Source: Gordius sp. MW1
Taxonomy: Eukaryota > Nematomorpha > Gordioida > Gordea > Gordiidae
Direction of reading: 5' to 3'
NCBI GenBank assembly: GCA_964036665.1
Contig: OZ038533.1
Location: 4,636,001 to 4,700,000, forward strand
DNA: 64,000 bases
In this document: one piece after another, positions 1-11,324 of the stretch
Numbering within the stretch: position 1 is the stretch's first letter
Layout of the letters: the number at the start of each line of letters is the position of its first letter
Notes under the pieces: model-generated
The model's database searches: none
Seen by the model: only the letters and a program-made list of their open reading frames with translations
Told to the model about the DNA's origin: nothing
Position numbers and translations under genes: made by a program

Positions 1-611
1 ATGTGGATATTTATTTTAATTCTGTTGCTAATTTTCAAAAACCAATCATTAAAGTGATGGGCCCTAAATGCGAAGTATCAATCTGCTTAAGCAGTTTAGT
101 GTTAAAACTATTTATTACATTGTAGATTTGAATATAGGTTCAATTAAAAGTAAACTTCTAGTCATCCTTTTAGTACACAATGAGTTTTTACCACCCAAAA
201 TACACCTTATAATGTAGTTTAAGGCTGATAAGCCAACAAAATTTGACATATATAAATATTACACATCACAAGTTTTTACTTGATTGCTCAGATAAATTTA
301 AATTTATATGTCATTCTAAATATTTTATTAAGGAAGTTTAATTGTTGTCATTTAATTGAAATATATGATTTGCTTTCATAAAACCATTGTTTAATACTTG
401 AATTGTTATTCCTAAATATTTTTATATTATGATCAAATTCTGTAAACTTTATAACAATTTGCTATTTAATTTATGACAAGACTACTAAATAATTCAAAAA
501 TGGCGTTGCCAGGATTGGAACTAAAGATTAATCATTTATGGAGGGTAAAATGATAAATATTCAAGAAGGCAGAGTTGTATTCCATAAAGTATTTATGGTT
601 TAGAAAGTAGC
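1..611. other. AT-rich stretch without recognised feature
   Basis: Low-complexity AT-rich DNA. I see no ORF of useful length, no RNA gene and no terminal repeat in it. Confidence 0.5.
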
Positions 612-755
612 AGTCTGCCTCCCCCCTGGCTACGCGGTCTGCCAAATTCAAAAATTTGTTAAAATTATGGCTAAAATTTCAAAAAATGCTTATTTTGCCC
701 CTCCCTAAATCATTATTGCCTCCCTTTAATTCCAATGCTGGCTACGCCCAAGCAT
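612..755. mobile_element. MITE of the CGTAGCC family (degenerate copy)
   Basis: The sequence carries GGCTACGC near its left side and GGCTACGCCCA near its right side. Between them are the pyrimidine-rich 'gcccctccct' and 'attattgcc' blocks shared with better copies at 48174-48345, 53354-53505 and 61491-61682. The left end is rearranged and I could not define a target duplication. Confidence 0.5.
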
Positions 756-1053
756 GTTATATACAGTGTAAAGCCACAAATTTTTATTAAAGTGAGTCAA
801 AAGTTGGATTAAAATTAAGTAGGGACAAAGGTCAAATTTGTACTAAAATTTTATTAAACGTGCCAGGTCGGAAACGGGCTATAAAAACCAACTCCAAAAT
901 TATGATTGTTTCAAACAAGATTTTACAAGAAAAGGCTAGGGCGTCCTCCACAAACGACGCACACTGCATACCCCGCCCGTGCAATGTGAAAAATATACTA
1001 GGGCTACTGCCCAACTCACAACGAAGCGGTTAAGGAAATTAGTAGTTGAAAGA

Positions 1054-1922
1054 ATGCGAATAACGTGCTGGAATGTGGGAACGTTGACGAGGAAGAGCAT
1101 CTAGGTCGCACAAATGCTAAAAAGAAGGAAGGTACACATCGCCTGCCTACAAGAGACGAGGTGGAACGGAACGAAAGCTTAAGAATTAGGAGAAGGATAC
1201 AAGCTTTTCTACAGTGGGTCACCAAATCGTAGAAACGGGGTCGGTATCGTTCTAAGCGAATCGTTCAAAGACAAGGTGCTGGAAGTCAAGCGTTGTTCCG
1301 ACAGGCTAATGTGGGTGAAGATTGCAGATCAAGGGGGCCTTCTAATTGTTATGCGCGTATGCTCCCCAAATTGGGTGTTCGGAATCAGAGAAAGACATAT
1401 TCTTCGATTCATTGGAAAAGGAAATACAAGGAATAGGACAGGAAGAAAGGCTAATTATTGGGGCAGATTTCAATGGTCACGTAGGGAAAGATCGCGTCGG
1501 GTATGAACGCATCTCCAAGTATCCCAAGCATAGGACATGGCGATCGTTAACACCTCTTTTCAAAAGCGCGAAGATCATATTGTGACCTATAGAAGTGGGA
1601 AGCATTTTAGTCAAATTGACTATTTGCTTATATGGCGAAAGGACTTACGGAGTATCAAGGATTGCAAAGTAATACTGGGAGAAGAAATCGCCAGGCAACA
1701 TCGTTCCCTTGTTATGGATCTTGACAGAAGAGTATCTCCTGAAAGAAGAAAGGTCTATGAACCTCGAATTCTACGAAAGGCTAAAGGATACGTCGACGAA
1801 CGAAGAATACCATCAAAAAGCCTCCTCACTTTTGGGTGCAAGGAAGCTGCAAAGGGACGTAGACGACGATTGGGAGACGCTATCTAAGGACATTAAGGAA
1901 ACAGCGATTCATGTTCTAGGAC
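1054..1922 (+). pseudogene. RTE LINE endonuclease domain (degraded)
   Basis: From the ATG at 1054 the frame reads MRITCWNVGT, the first catalytic strand of the apurinic/apyrimidinic endonuclease fold. It is followed by HIACLQETRW (the E-T-R-W metal-binding motif) and RNGVGIVLS. Later frames give SAYAP-like and GADFNGHVG segments (the D-x-N motif). In-frame stops occur after RKSI and after GTKA, and the frame shifts near 1340. In a live element this domain nicks target DNA for reverse transcription. The 3' side is cut by the hAT insertion at 1923. Confidence 0.8.
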
Positions 1923-2119
1923 TTGAGCTGTTAAAGTTCGTCTTAGATATGAACTAGTTCAAGTTCATAGTTCAGTTTGAAAAAAAAGATTAGTTCAAGT
2001 TCATATTTTTTCAAAAGTAACTAGTTCAAGTTCAATTTCAGTTCTTAGTTCAAATTTTACAAAATGAACTAGTTCAAGTTCAGTTCATAGTTCAGTTCAT
2101 TTTTTTTAATATTATAAAA

Positions 2120-2230
2120 TTTTAATCCGATCCAAGGGGTTTTTGAAAAACGTTTTATCTGATCCAAAATCAGTTTTTTAAATCTAAGTCCAATCCGCAA
2201 TTTTGAAATTCTATGAAACAAATTTTTATT
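2120..2230. repeat. Fragment with GATCC-type hAT subterminal repeats
   Basis: Short degenerate units around 'ATCCGATCC' and 'TTTTTAAATCTAA' match the left subterminal array of the hAT element at 22664-23250. It lies inside the composite element 1923-3483 and has no coding content. Confidence 0.5.
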
Positions 2231-2424
2231 GATTGTTAAGTTTAATTAAACTTATTATTGTTTAATTTAAATAAGAAATAGTCCTTTATAATATCTAATT
2301 TAATAAAAATTTTAGCTTTTTTATGCAAACTAAATCAGCTTTATAATTTTGAAAAACAATTCAATGTGTAAAACTTTTATTTTTCATTTTAAACAATATA
2401 ATATATATTATATGCTAGTTTATA

Positions 2425-2505
2425 TCCTACTCAACCAGCACCCATCAGCAGCTTCAATCTGCTGGTGCTAGTTACCGGGTTATTAAGCAGCATCTGCTCC
2501 TTATG
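2425..2505. repeat. Dispersed repeat (also at 53093-53182, inverted)
   Basis: The string with 'CTCAACCAGCA', 'TTCAATCTGC', 'GGTTATT' and 'AGCAGCA' is matched by the reverse complement of 53093-53182. It is a dispersed repeat of unknown class. I see no RNA polymerase III boxes or ORF in it. Confidence 0.5.
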
Positions 2506-2689
2506 CTAGCTGGGAATGGTAGGAGATAAGTGCCTATTACCAGGGTTGAGCATGTAGCATATAAGCATTTTAACATCCCTATATATATAATTACAATTGA
2601 TAATAGAAATCAGGGGGAAGTAGATGGGAATTAATCTTGAATAAAATATTTTTTCAAAATTATCATTTAATAAAGATGAACTTGTAAAA

Positions 2690-3279
2690 TAGGGTTGGCA
2701 GGTGCATTCAACAAAAATTTCTATATGGAAATTCTGCAAATTAAATACACGATATATATTTTATTATAAAATAAATATTTAACGGCAAAGTTAGTTAGAA
2801 ATGGGAGGCAATTTTTAGGTATATAAAATGGGACCTTACACATTAATATCATAGTTTACTTCCCATTTTAATGATTTTTGTTATATGTGTATTTATATTT
2901 AACACAGTGAATTTTATATAAATGTCATAATTCGCTAAAACCAAAAAATTTATATTCTATTCTTTAGGCTTAAGGATTTATATTCTTTTTTTCATATAGC
3001 ACTTTCTATTAATTTTTTAATTTAATAATTGGTTCATATCTTTATATTGCCAATGACATGTCGCACTAAATCTTTATCAAGTAAGTGTATTAAAATTTTT
3101 GAAAAAATAGTTTGCCATTTTTGATTTTTCACTTATTTTATAATTTTATAACATCAAGAAAAATTTCTATTTAGAGTCGAGAAATCTCGTCGAGAAAAAT
3201 CGTAGAGACCGAGATTTTTTTAGACCGAGGCGAGATTCTCATAATCGCTCTCGAGACGAGACGAGATCGAAATACTAAA
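2690..3279. repeat. Right-hand part of the GAGACGAG hAT family (third copy)
   Basis: This stretch is related to 29930-30829 and 20870-21690, sharing 'GGTTGGCAGGTGCA', 'AAATAAATACACGA' and 'GTTAGTTAGA'. It ends in GAGACGAGACGAGAT clusters and 'CGAAATACTA', the degenerate right end of the same family. It lies inside the composite element 1923-3483. Confidence 0.65.
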
Positions 3280-3491
3280 AACAATCAAACTCGGCTTATA
3301 AAATCATTTTATAAAATAATATTTGTGATGAACTAGTTCATTTATATTGCAAAGTTCAAGTTCAGAATATTAAAAAAAGAACTAGTTCAAGTTCATAGTT
3401 CAACTTTAAAAAAACGAACTAGTTCAATTTCAGAGTTCAATTGGAAAGGTTCAATGAACATGAACTAGTTCTTAACAGCTCTATCTAGGAC

Positions 3492-5318
3492 AGACCAAAG
3501 GAGGCAAAGCTATGAATAGGGAACTATGGTGGTGGGATCAAACGGTTAAAGATTTCATCGAAAGAAAGAAAAATCTATATAAACGGTGCCAGAAATCAAA
3601 AAATCGTAGGATTATCAAGAATATAGGGACGCAAAGAGGGCCGCAAATAAGACCGTTGCAAAAGCGAAGAATGCCGCGTACACTGAGATGGCAAACAAAC
3701 TGGATCATAAAGGGGGCGATAGGCTTATGTACAAATTGGCCAAGATAAAAGGGAAAAAAAGTCGCGATGTCGGAGTTCTTAAAATCAAAAACGAGAGGGG
3801 TCAAACCTTATTCAAGCCGAAAGAAGTGATGGAAAGGTGGAAAGGATATTTTAAGAAACCTATGATATTGCAAATGACAAGGATTCTCTTCCCAAAATTG
3901 AGCTAAATATAAGCATGGTCGAACTCTTTCAGGAGGATCAAGTTAAGACACTAGTGAACAAGAAGCAAAAAGGAAAAGCAAATGGCCCAGATGGAATACC
4001 TATGGAAGCTTTGCTCGGATGTCGTGAAGAAGGAGTCACCACCATGACGAACCTCCTCTAGCGAATTCCTAATCAATGGAGAGCAAGCACGATTATACCC
4101 TTATTTAAAGGCAAAGGAGACCCTCAGGACTGTGGCAATTACAGAGGTATTAAGCTAACTTGCCACTCCTTGAAGCTTATGGAAAGGATCTTAGCAACAA
4201 AGCTGAAAAACGAGGTGGAAATATCGGCTAATCAATTCGGATTTGTGCTCGGAAAATCCACAATCGATTTAATCGTCGCCCTAAGACAAATGATGGATAA
4301 GTATGGTGAAAAGAGGAAAGATCTACATATGGTTTTTATCGACTTGGAGAAAGCTTATGACACGGTTCCCCGCGATTTAATATGATGGTGCCTGAGAAAA
4401 TAAAATATCCCTGACGCATATATACAGCTAATAAAAAATATTTATGAAGCCTCAAACTCTTGCGTTAGTGACTATATACTCTAAACCTTTTTGGGTTAAT
4501 ATCGGATTACATAGGCTCTGCTTTAAGTCTCTTTTTATTTAGTATAATTATAGACACGATAACGAGGGACATTCAAAAGCCATCGCCATGGTGTATGCTA
4601 TATGCCGATGATATAGTACTATGCTAGGAAACAAGGGAGAAAGTATTCGATGAAGCCGAAAAGTGGTCAAAGCGCTTAGCTGGATATGGTTTGAAGGTCA
4701 ACGATCGAAAAACGGGATACATGGAAATGAACGGTACAGGCAGCCCATCACTGGATGACCATTTAAAGTACCCAAAAGTAGACAGATTTACATACCTCGG
4801 CTCGATGCTACATCAAGAGGGAGGTTGCGCAACGGAAGTCAATGCCCGGATCCAAAAAGGATGGCTTAAATGGCGAAGTATATCTGGTGTAATGTGCGAC
4901 AAGAAAATGCCAATATGGTTGAAGAGCAAAGCTTACAAATTCATCGTAAGACCGGTGTTACTATATGGAAGTGAAACATGGGCATTAAACAGCACGGAAG
5001 GAAAGCTATTACAAGCCACAGAGATGAGAATGATACTGTGGAGCTTGAGGTATACTAAGCTCGACCATATGACGAATGACTTTCTCATGACAAAAATGGG
5101 TATTCAACCTATGGCGGACATGATTAACGAAAATCGGCTAAGGTGGTATGGGCATATACTAAGAAGGGACACGGATGACGTAAATTGAAAAGTACTGGAC
5201 ATGGAGGTATCGGGGAAGAGAGGAAGCGGACGACCCCGAGTCACGTGGAAAGGGCAAGTCGATAAAGTTATGAATAAGGAGATTAGTCAAGACATGGCAC
5301 TCACTCGGTCAAGATGGA
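3492..5318 (+). pseudogene. RTE LINE reverse transcriptase and C-terminal domain (degraded)
   Basis: Reverse transcriptase motifs are readable across several frames. NGPDGIPMEA is near 3980. NQFGFVLGKST and VFIDLEKAYDTVPRD lie at 4230-4380. The catalytic LYADDIVL lies at about 4598-4621, with YADD at 4601-4612. A long open piece at 4691-5188 holds the thumb and C-terminal region, including RLRWYGHILRR, typical of RTE elements. Stops occur after PRDLI and after YADDIVLC. The function in a live copy is target-primed reverse transcription. This copy is inactive. Confidence 0.85.
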
Positions 5319-5472
5319 AGAAACTTATCAAAACAAACCCCACGAATGTGGGACCAAATAACAGATAAAGAAGAAGAAGAATTGGTCTTTTTTGATATTC
5401 CTGCGGCGCTCATAACGTCGGGGGTTACCTGACAAGTGAGGAGATGGGAGTAGGGACAGCCATAGCTGTAAG

Positions 5473-5636
5473 CATGGGCGTAGCCAGGTTTTGGATTAGG
5501 GGGAAGGGCGAAAATGTTTAAGTTCAATTAGTGTGGGGGGGGCAAAACATAATTTTCTAATTTTTAAGGGATTTTGTATTGAAAAAATATTTTTTTTCTT
5601 TAGGGGGCGGTCGCCTCCCCCCTGGCTTCGCCCTTG
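5473..5636. mobile_element. hAT-type MITE, CGTAGCC family
   Basis: The left end CATGGGCGTAGCCAGG pairs with the right end CCTGGCTTCGCCCTTG. The flanks GCTGTAAG (5465-5472) and GCTGCAAG (5637-5644) form an 8-bp duplication with one mismatch. At 164 bp with no ORF it is a non-autonomous element. Confidence 0.8.
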
Positions 5637-5682
5637 GCTGCAAGCAGTGTTAAACTACTTCTTAGTTCTTTAGCTGAATGAA

Positions 5683-5885
5683 AAGGTGTTGTAAAAACGG
5701 CTGGGTTTTGTTTGGTCGACCTTTGCGTTTAGTCGACTAAACATAAACAGACCAAAGATTTTTTGTCCTGTATCTTTAGTCGACCTTTAGGCTTAGTCGA
5801 AATTTGAAAAACAGACCCGAATCGACCATGAGTCTTAGTTGAACGAAAGGCCGATTAAACAAAACCCAGCTGTTCCTAAAACTAT
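5683..5885. mobile_element. MITE, CGGCTGGGTTTT family
   Basis: The left end reads GTTGTAAAAACGGCTGGGTT and the right end has its inverse (CAAAACCCAGCTG). The interior has several GTCGACC/GGTCGAC-like steps, so the whole unit can fold back. Related copies are at 8798-8934, 9748-9943 and 48940-49105. Confidence 0.7.
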
Positions 5886-6173
5886 TACTAGGCCCCTTTT
5901 AATATTTTTATTGTCTCGGAGAGGTTCACAGCCAGCAATAAGAGTTGTGGTGGGTTTACTTTTGATTGGAAACTATTAATGATCGGAAATCCTTGCTATA
6001 AGCCCGAAAGCTAAAATGTAAAAGGGGCAATGTTAAACTTTTCAAAGCTTTTAATAACCTTGACAAATTACGGGTAGACACATTTTTGATTAAATATGGG
6101 TCGCCAAATTTTAATTTTCCAGATTTCGCACTTGTTAAGCAAACAATAATCCAGACCACGCTCATTTTACTAG

Positions 6174-6454
6174 GTAACTTCGATCCTTTTGGCTAGGGCA
6201 GTGCGATGTTCTACCTCTAAACACACTCTAGCTCCCCCATCACTTTTAAAGAATGATTCTGACGGTGATGCTAATATGACGTTTGATAATGGGAATTGCT
6301 TGCTAACTGCTAACGTTACATTTCGTATGGGGACAATAAGGGCGGGATCTAAGCTTAAAACGGGTACCCCGAAGTTAGATGCCCCTAGCAGCAGTTTGAT
6401 CGCATTAGAGACCATCGATGTAGCCACTTGGCGATGGGGTAGTATGGATGTGAG
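6174..6454 (+). CDS. Putative host-gene exon A (family not recognised)
   Basis: An open frame of 281 bp lies between a pyrimidine-rich acceptor (TCATTTTACTAG) and a donor (GTGAG|GTAATT), ending in phase 2. The peptide is mixed polar and hydrophobic, with ANVTFRMG, KLDAPSSS and DVATWRWGSM, and has no low-complexity look. Joining to exon B at 8326 keeps the frame and makes a serine codon at the junction. The minus strand is also open here (6170-6427), so strand assignment rests on the splice phases. I do not recognise the protein. A retrogene or an accidental ORF remains possible. Confidence 0.4.
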
Positions 6455-6459
6455 GTAAT

Positions 6460-8320
6460 TTTTATACTGTTACAGCGTTTATTATTAGGATATTTTAATA
6501 ATGGGTTGGTGAATAAAACAGACTTTATTAAATGGTTTTTGCACGCTTTCATATGAGATAATTGTGTAGAGTATTATTACAATACTGATATATAAAAATG
6601 GGTTACTTGGTTATGTGTGGTTTTTCTATGGGTAATTAATGTTCGAGTTTACACTAAATTTGTTGTAAATTATATTTTTTATTATAAAATCTGAAAAAGC
6701 GTTAACCCTAGCCAATTTTTAAAGATGGATCTCAATGGCTGAAACTGAATAATAAGAATTTGGTGACATTGGTTTAAAATGAGGTTTGTTTAATGCCTGT
6801 ATTTGCAATTAAGATGAACCTAAATGTCTAAACCGATTGTAAAAATATTTATGGCCTTCTATATCAAAAAAAGCACAATTTTTTAAATGAGTCTTTTTCT
6901 AACAAATTCCCTACAGAATTTTAAATGGCTGAGGCACGCTTAAACTAAAAATAAGTCCGCCTTCAATTACACGCATTTAGAGACCTGCTAGGGGTCTAAA
7001 TTCAAATTCGAGCCCTCAAAAATTAGGAGGAAAATTCCGGGCGAAATTTAAAATATATAATTTAACAAGAACTGTAGTCGACCATATGTTAAAGTTTTTT
7101 ATTCAATAAAGGTAGATTAAATTTCAAATAAAATTCATTAATCAAAATCACTTAAAAATATTCGTTCTACATCCCACATTATCATCAAAATGTATTTTAA
7201 TAATTATTTTCTCAAATCGGTGAGGATCCTTAAGGAGATTTTTAGCCTCATAAAGAATATGCCTAAAAGATTTTTTATCGGGAATACTTGGCGGCGATAA
7301 TAATAAATCATAATTATTATCATCCTTTTTTTAAACAAAGGGTTAGTAAGAGTTTAGCGTAAATTTTTTTTTCTTTTAATAAAATGGGTAAACAAATGCT
7401 TATGTGTAAATTAAAATGTAAATTACAATTCTTGTTTACTATTGATCTTTTGACTTTTATATTTGGTCCAAAATGTGGAATATATTCGTAAACTTAGGTC
7501 TCTTCTGAGCGCAATTACAATGAATTGTTAATCATTCCGCTGTAAAATTATTAGTCTATGGTTCAAACTCGATTTTCATCCATTTTTAAAGCCTATTTTA
7601 TGTGTTGTCGTTATTTTTATAATATCAATGACCATATCAATATTTTAATATAAATTTTTTTACATTTATTATTATTATTATTTATCAAATTTTTTAATTA
7701 TTAGGAAGGACGCAAAACTGCAATTATGGTACGGTCATTCTTCCGTCTGCATATCACCTAAATTTCTCATACTCCTTATAGACCTGATGACCACGTAATT
7801 GATAAGATGCTATGTAACTTTTGTATTATTGATTTTTGTTTCAAAATTATCGCAAATTTTTTATACTTTCTCTAGTGTAAGCTTTTTCGAAGTCTGTTAT
7901 ATTCCGAGTTAAAAATATATAGTTAATCATCGATTAAATACAACTTTGAGAAGTACACAATGCTGTTCGTCGAAACGATGATATTTACATTTTTGGTGAT
8001 TCCAGAAAGCTAGGAAATACTAAATTTAATGCATATTTTAAATTCATATTTTAATGATAAATACAGCAACATGAATAACATTTCGTAGCATAGAGCAATT
8101 ATTAACTAAAAATGAAATTTAAGCTTAGGTCGGGCTCGGACAAATTAAGATAAAAAACATGGGGCAAGTAATTTTACCAAGCTCTTACCCGAATTGTTTG
8201 CTTTTCATTTGAAAGATATATTTAAATGTTAAGATTGCCGCTAAGCTTAACGTTATAGGTTAATAAATTTTAATTCTTTTATTTCCCATATAAGTTATAT
8301 ATATACTTTTGTTTGCTTCA
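6460..8320. other. AT-rich stretch, probable intron
   Basis: This is the interval between putative exons A and B. It is AT-rich with (ATT)n and poly-T runs, and no ORF or terminal repeat is visible. Confidence 0.4.
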
Positions 8321-8325
8321 ACTAG

Positions 8326-8530
8326 TACTGTTCGCCACAAGATCGTCAATATTCCGGACGCACATTCGGCATTAACACAGGACATTATAGAAATTGAATT
8401 AGTTCCTTTATTGATGTCAGAAAGTAAAAAGACGTGCCACAGCGACAAAATAGTCTTCCAATTTTTCCTCGGCAATCAAGAATTAATGGAGACGTGGTTT
8501 CTAAAGTTGAAAATACTTTCGCGAATAGAA
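8326..8530 (+). CDS. Putative host-gene exon B (family not recognised)
   Basis: The segment follows CTTCAACTAG and reads TVRHKIVNIPDAHSAL...IIEIELVPLLM...METWFLKLK. The donor used here is GAA|GTACAC, giving phase 0, which suits exon C. A later GT at 8547 would give a phase that exon C does not accept. The closing METWFLKLK resembles the last helix of PH-type domains (W and K pattern), but this is only a resemblance. It lies between AT-rich introns in the same orientation as exons A, C and D. Confidence 0.4.
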
Positions 8531-8797
8531 GTACACTTAATCATGGGTTAATTTTTGTAAATTATATTTGATTTAAAGTTTTAAGATTTACAGCAACTAT
8601 TTAAAGATTGATTTGATATGAACTTGCATTTAATGGGATTTAATCATAATAAGTACGTAAATTAATTCTGTTAAGGAGTTATATCTGCTCTTAGGTTGGA
8701 TTTTAATAAGGTATTATATAATGTGATAACAATTTTTAGATAAGTTTTTAGTAAAAGTATTAAAGCGTCAAGAAACGGACGTATATATATATATATA

Positions 8798-8934
8798 TCT
8801 AGTGTTGTAAAACGGCTAAAAGGTTTGCCTAATATTTTAGGGTTGTTTATGCGACTAAGAAATAAAGACCATTGGTCTGATTATGTCTAGTCAACTAAAA
8901 CCAAAAACCCAGCCGTTTTTATAACACTAATATA
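8798..8934. mobile_element. MITE, CGGCTGGGTTTT family
   Basis: Left end TAGTGTTGTAAAACGGCT, right end AGCCGTTTTTATAACACTA in inverse. The left flank is a (TA)n run, so the target duplication cannot be told from the microsatellite. It lies in the intron between putative exons B and C. Confidence 0.75.
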
Positions 8935-9024
8935 CGTATATTAAAATTGCATCGGTGACTTTTTGATATCCTCTTAAATAGAACATTTATTTTTTAAATT
9001 ATTTATATAAAATGAATTTTTTAG

Positions 9025-9246
9025 GCCAGGATTTTGCGTCGTCGTATTAAATCCAAGCAACACTTGGCTGATGATCAAACCATTGTGGATGACGTTATTG
9101 CTTGTGCGACCGATAGTAAAATCACCTTAAGTCGCCCTCTAGGAACGCCAAATCCTATATCGTTATGTGAGTTGAGCAGGGTCTACATTTATTATAACTG
9201 GCAAAAGAAATATGGAAGAGCTCGTTTTACACCACACTGTACTATG
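9025..9246 (+). CDS. Putative host-gene exon C (family not recognised)
   Basis: It is exactly 74 codons between the acceptor GAATTTTTTAG and the strong donor ATG|GTACGT, phase 0 at both ends. The peptide includes RRRIKSKQHLADD, SRPLGTPNP and YNWQKKYGRARF. Its base composition is clearly richer than its flanks, which supports coding. The open frame runs past the donor into AT-rich sequence, where it becomes a run of Phe, Lys and Ile, as intronic read-through does. No family is recognised. Confidence 0.45.
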
Positions 9247-9747
9247 GTACGTTTAGTACTTGCTTTAAAATTATGTTTTGTATTCATATGTAAAAATAAG
9301 ATTTTTGCAATATATATTTTTTACAAAATTCGACACTTCTTTATAAAGTTATTTTTTGCACTAAACTTTGTGTTTAAAAAATTTTTAAACGAGTATGGGA
9401 AGTAATATCCCCAAACCAAACGATTATTTAGAATTTTTATTTTATACTAAAAATTGTTTGATTATAGCCATGGCATTTATTACTTTAGTGTTTTAGGAAA
9501 TGTACGTTTTTTATTGGAAAATATATATATATATATATTATATTGTAACTAACATTTTTTTTGCGTGTAGCAGATGTTTTTTTATTCTAAGGTTTAAAGA
9601 TGAAGGGAGAGTTTTATTAATTATCGCGATTAGATCAAAAGGGGTATGTGGTAAATGGGCCGTTAGTGCCTAGGTAATAAAGCGATGAAAGATACGAGAT
9701 ATTACAGTTAATGTATAAAGGAAGAGGGGGGAATCGAATAAGTGTAT

Positions 9748-9943
9748 ATATTAGTGTTGTAAAAACGGCTGGGTTTTGCTTGGTCAACCTTTGGCTCAAC
9801 TAAGACCTGTGGTCAACTCCGGTCTGTTTCTCAAATTTAGACTGAGCCTAGAAGTCGACTAAAAAAAATAGACCAAAAAACAGTCGCTAAAACCAATGGT
9901 CGACCAAAAAAAACCCAGCCGTTTTTACAGCACTAATATATGA
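9748..9943. mobile_element. MITE, CGGCTGGGTTTT family
   Basis: The left end TAGTGTTGTAAAAACGG and the right end CCGTTTTTACAGCACTA are inverted. The interior holds GTCAACC/GGTCGAC steps like the other copies. ATATAT occurs on both sides and may be part of the duplication. It is 196 bp with no ORF. Confidence 0.78.
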
Positions 9944-9954
9944 GACACGCGGTA

Positions 9955-10085
9955 TTACAATTTCTGCGTATAGGGAGAGGGGAAGATCCGTATATACGCC
10001 AACAATTTCTGTTTAGAGGGAGAGGGGGGGGAATCCGTATATACTACTTCTGTTTAGAGGGAGAGGGGGGAATCCGTATACACGA
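9955..10085. repeat. Purine-rich minisatellite, about three units
   Basis: About three degenerate units of 40-45 bp share TTTCTG(T/C)(T/G)TA, GGGAGAGGGG and ATCCGTATA. They are not CRISPR-like, because there are no unique spacers and the units are contiguous. Confidence 0.7.
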
Positions 10086-10087
10086 CA

Positions 10088-10310
10088 CCTTCCCTTTTTC
10101 AAATTGCCGTATGTTGTAGTCTGCCATCATTGCTAAGCTCCAAGTGTCTTTTGATGGCAGAACATGGTATTTCTGTCTAATACTGGATGTGGGATGGTTG
10201 ACAGAAGATTTTGTTATTTCGTAGGCGACCATCCCTGGGTTTGGGTAAAGAGAAACGCTTGCACTGGGCAACGCATATATACTAATAGATCCGAGGGCTA
10301 AACTCATGAC
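10088..10310 (-). other. Open segment of unknown nature on the minus strand
   Basis: The minus strand is open from about 10310 to 10088 with a varied peptide (VAYEITKSSVNHP, YHVLPSKDTWS), an AAATATGTAG acceptor-like start and an AAG|GTGTCG donor-like end. It could be an exon of an antisense gene or a retroelement scrap. I recognise no family and cannot decide. Confidence 0.2.
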
Positions 10311-10314
10311 TTCT

Positions 10315-11320
10315 ACATATTTTGCTTCAGGGCTAAGTCACAGTTTATGTTTGTTTGAAATTTCCCATATATTTCCTGACTCCGCGTCTGAATCGTAAGG
10401 ATTGAATGTTTTTTCCAATTTATTGAAACCGATTTATAAATATAATAATAATGAATATAGTATTAAAGAATAGGGCCAGGGGTAGGGATTTATGTAGACA
10501 AAAGAATAATTAAAATAATGAAATCATATGGTTTTTACCAACTCGGCTTTGGCTCAAAATATTAAAACATGTAATTATAGCAATAATATAATCTGTAGAA
10601 AATGTTAGACAAATAAAAGTTATACTAAATCAAACTATACAAGGCTCCATCTGATTTTCTTATTGGACATTTTCATGTGCTTTATCAACCATGCGTAGTA
10701 TCCAATTATCATTGCAATTGTCAATCCAATTCATAATTTGTCTATGAAGATGTAGTGGAGCAGCTTGGTCGGTTAGCTGTGAAGGTGAGATGATGGGAAA
10801 ATATGGAGGGTTTGATGGTGAGGACGTAGCAAAGTGGGTTCTGGGGAAGCAGTTCTATGGGTTGAATTGATCTGTGATTTAATAATTCATTCGAAGGAAT
10901 AGGTTGTTCTTGGCAAACGTGATTCTTGATGTGAGCCACGACTTCATAAACAATTGGGGAGGGGGGTCTTTTATATTGGTATTATATTTCATGTGTACAG
11001 CGGTGAAGGGCCAAGATATTGTCGTTGCTTCTATTTCATCGCCCGAATCCATCATTTATCGTTGTCAAAATCCTAGGTGCTAACGTGGAAATTCGGTTGA
11101 GGAGCGCACTCGCAATCGTCACGTGATTTGATTTTTTCTCAAGCTTTGAAAATATAGGAGTCTCGATGTGCCAAATACAAAGTTAAAATAATAATTAAAA
11201 TATAATCACACAATCTCTGTTTGTGTGCCTTTAACATACATAAATATTAGGGCCGCACAATTTTAATTGCTCTGCGTATTATATTTTATTTTTATTCCTT
11301 TGTCAATCTTTAATTTTAAA
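10315..11320. other. Stretch without recognised feature
   Basis: AT-rich DNA with short accidental ORFs only (for example a 65-codon one at 10742-10939 on the minus strand). No repeat ends are visible. Confidence 0.35.
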
Positions 11321-11324
11321 AATT

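Larger units (their letters stand above)
1923..3483. mobile_element. Non-autonomous hAT-type element inserted in the RTE LINE
   Basis: The element is bounded by TCTAGGAC at 1915-1922 and 3484-3491, a perfect 8-bp duplication. Its ends are TTGAGCTGTTAA and the inverse of TAGAGCTGTTAA. Both sides have many subterminal copies of AACTAGTTCAAGTTCA (about 1945-2100 and 3330-3470), as transposase binding arrays in hAT elements often do. It has no transposase gene. Its interior holds pieces of other families, so it is itself composite. Removing it and one duplication makes the LINE contiguous again. Confidence 0.85.
850..5382 (+). mobile_element. RTE-clade non-LTR retrotransposon (LINE), interrupted
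   Basis: A single LINE can be followed from an open 5' coding segment (about 850-1010) through an apurinic endonuclease domain (1054-1922) and a reverse transcriptase with C-terminal region (3492-5318). It ends in a short GAAGAAGAAG tail, as RTE elements end in simple repeats. It is split at 1923-3483 by a hAT-type element with an 8-bp duplication. The coding region has several stops and frameshifts, so the copy is dead. A second, more damaged copy of the same family lies at 49630-50700. Confidence 0.85.

Noticed and set aside
6002-6173. Open plus-strand segment just before exon A ending in CTAG|GTAACT.
   Set aside because: Its phase does not join to exon A, and the same AG serves as exon A's acceptor. 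Left out as unproven.
9955-10085. Possible CRISPR array.
   Set aside because: The units are contiguous and diverged with no spacers, and the setting is eukaryotic.
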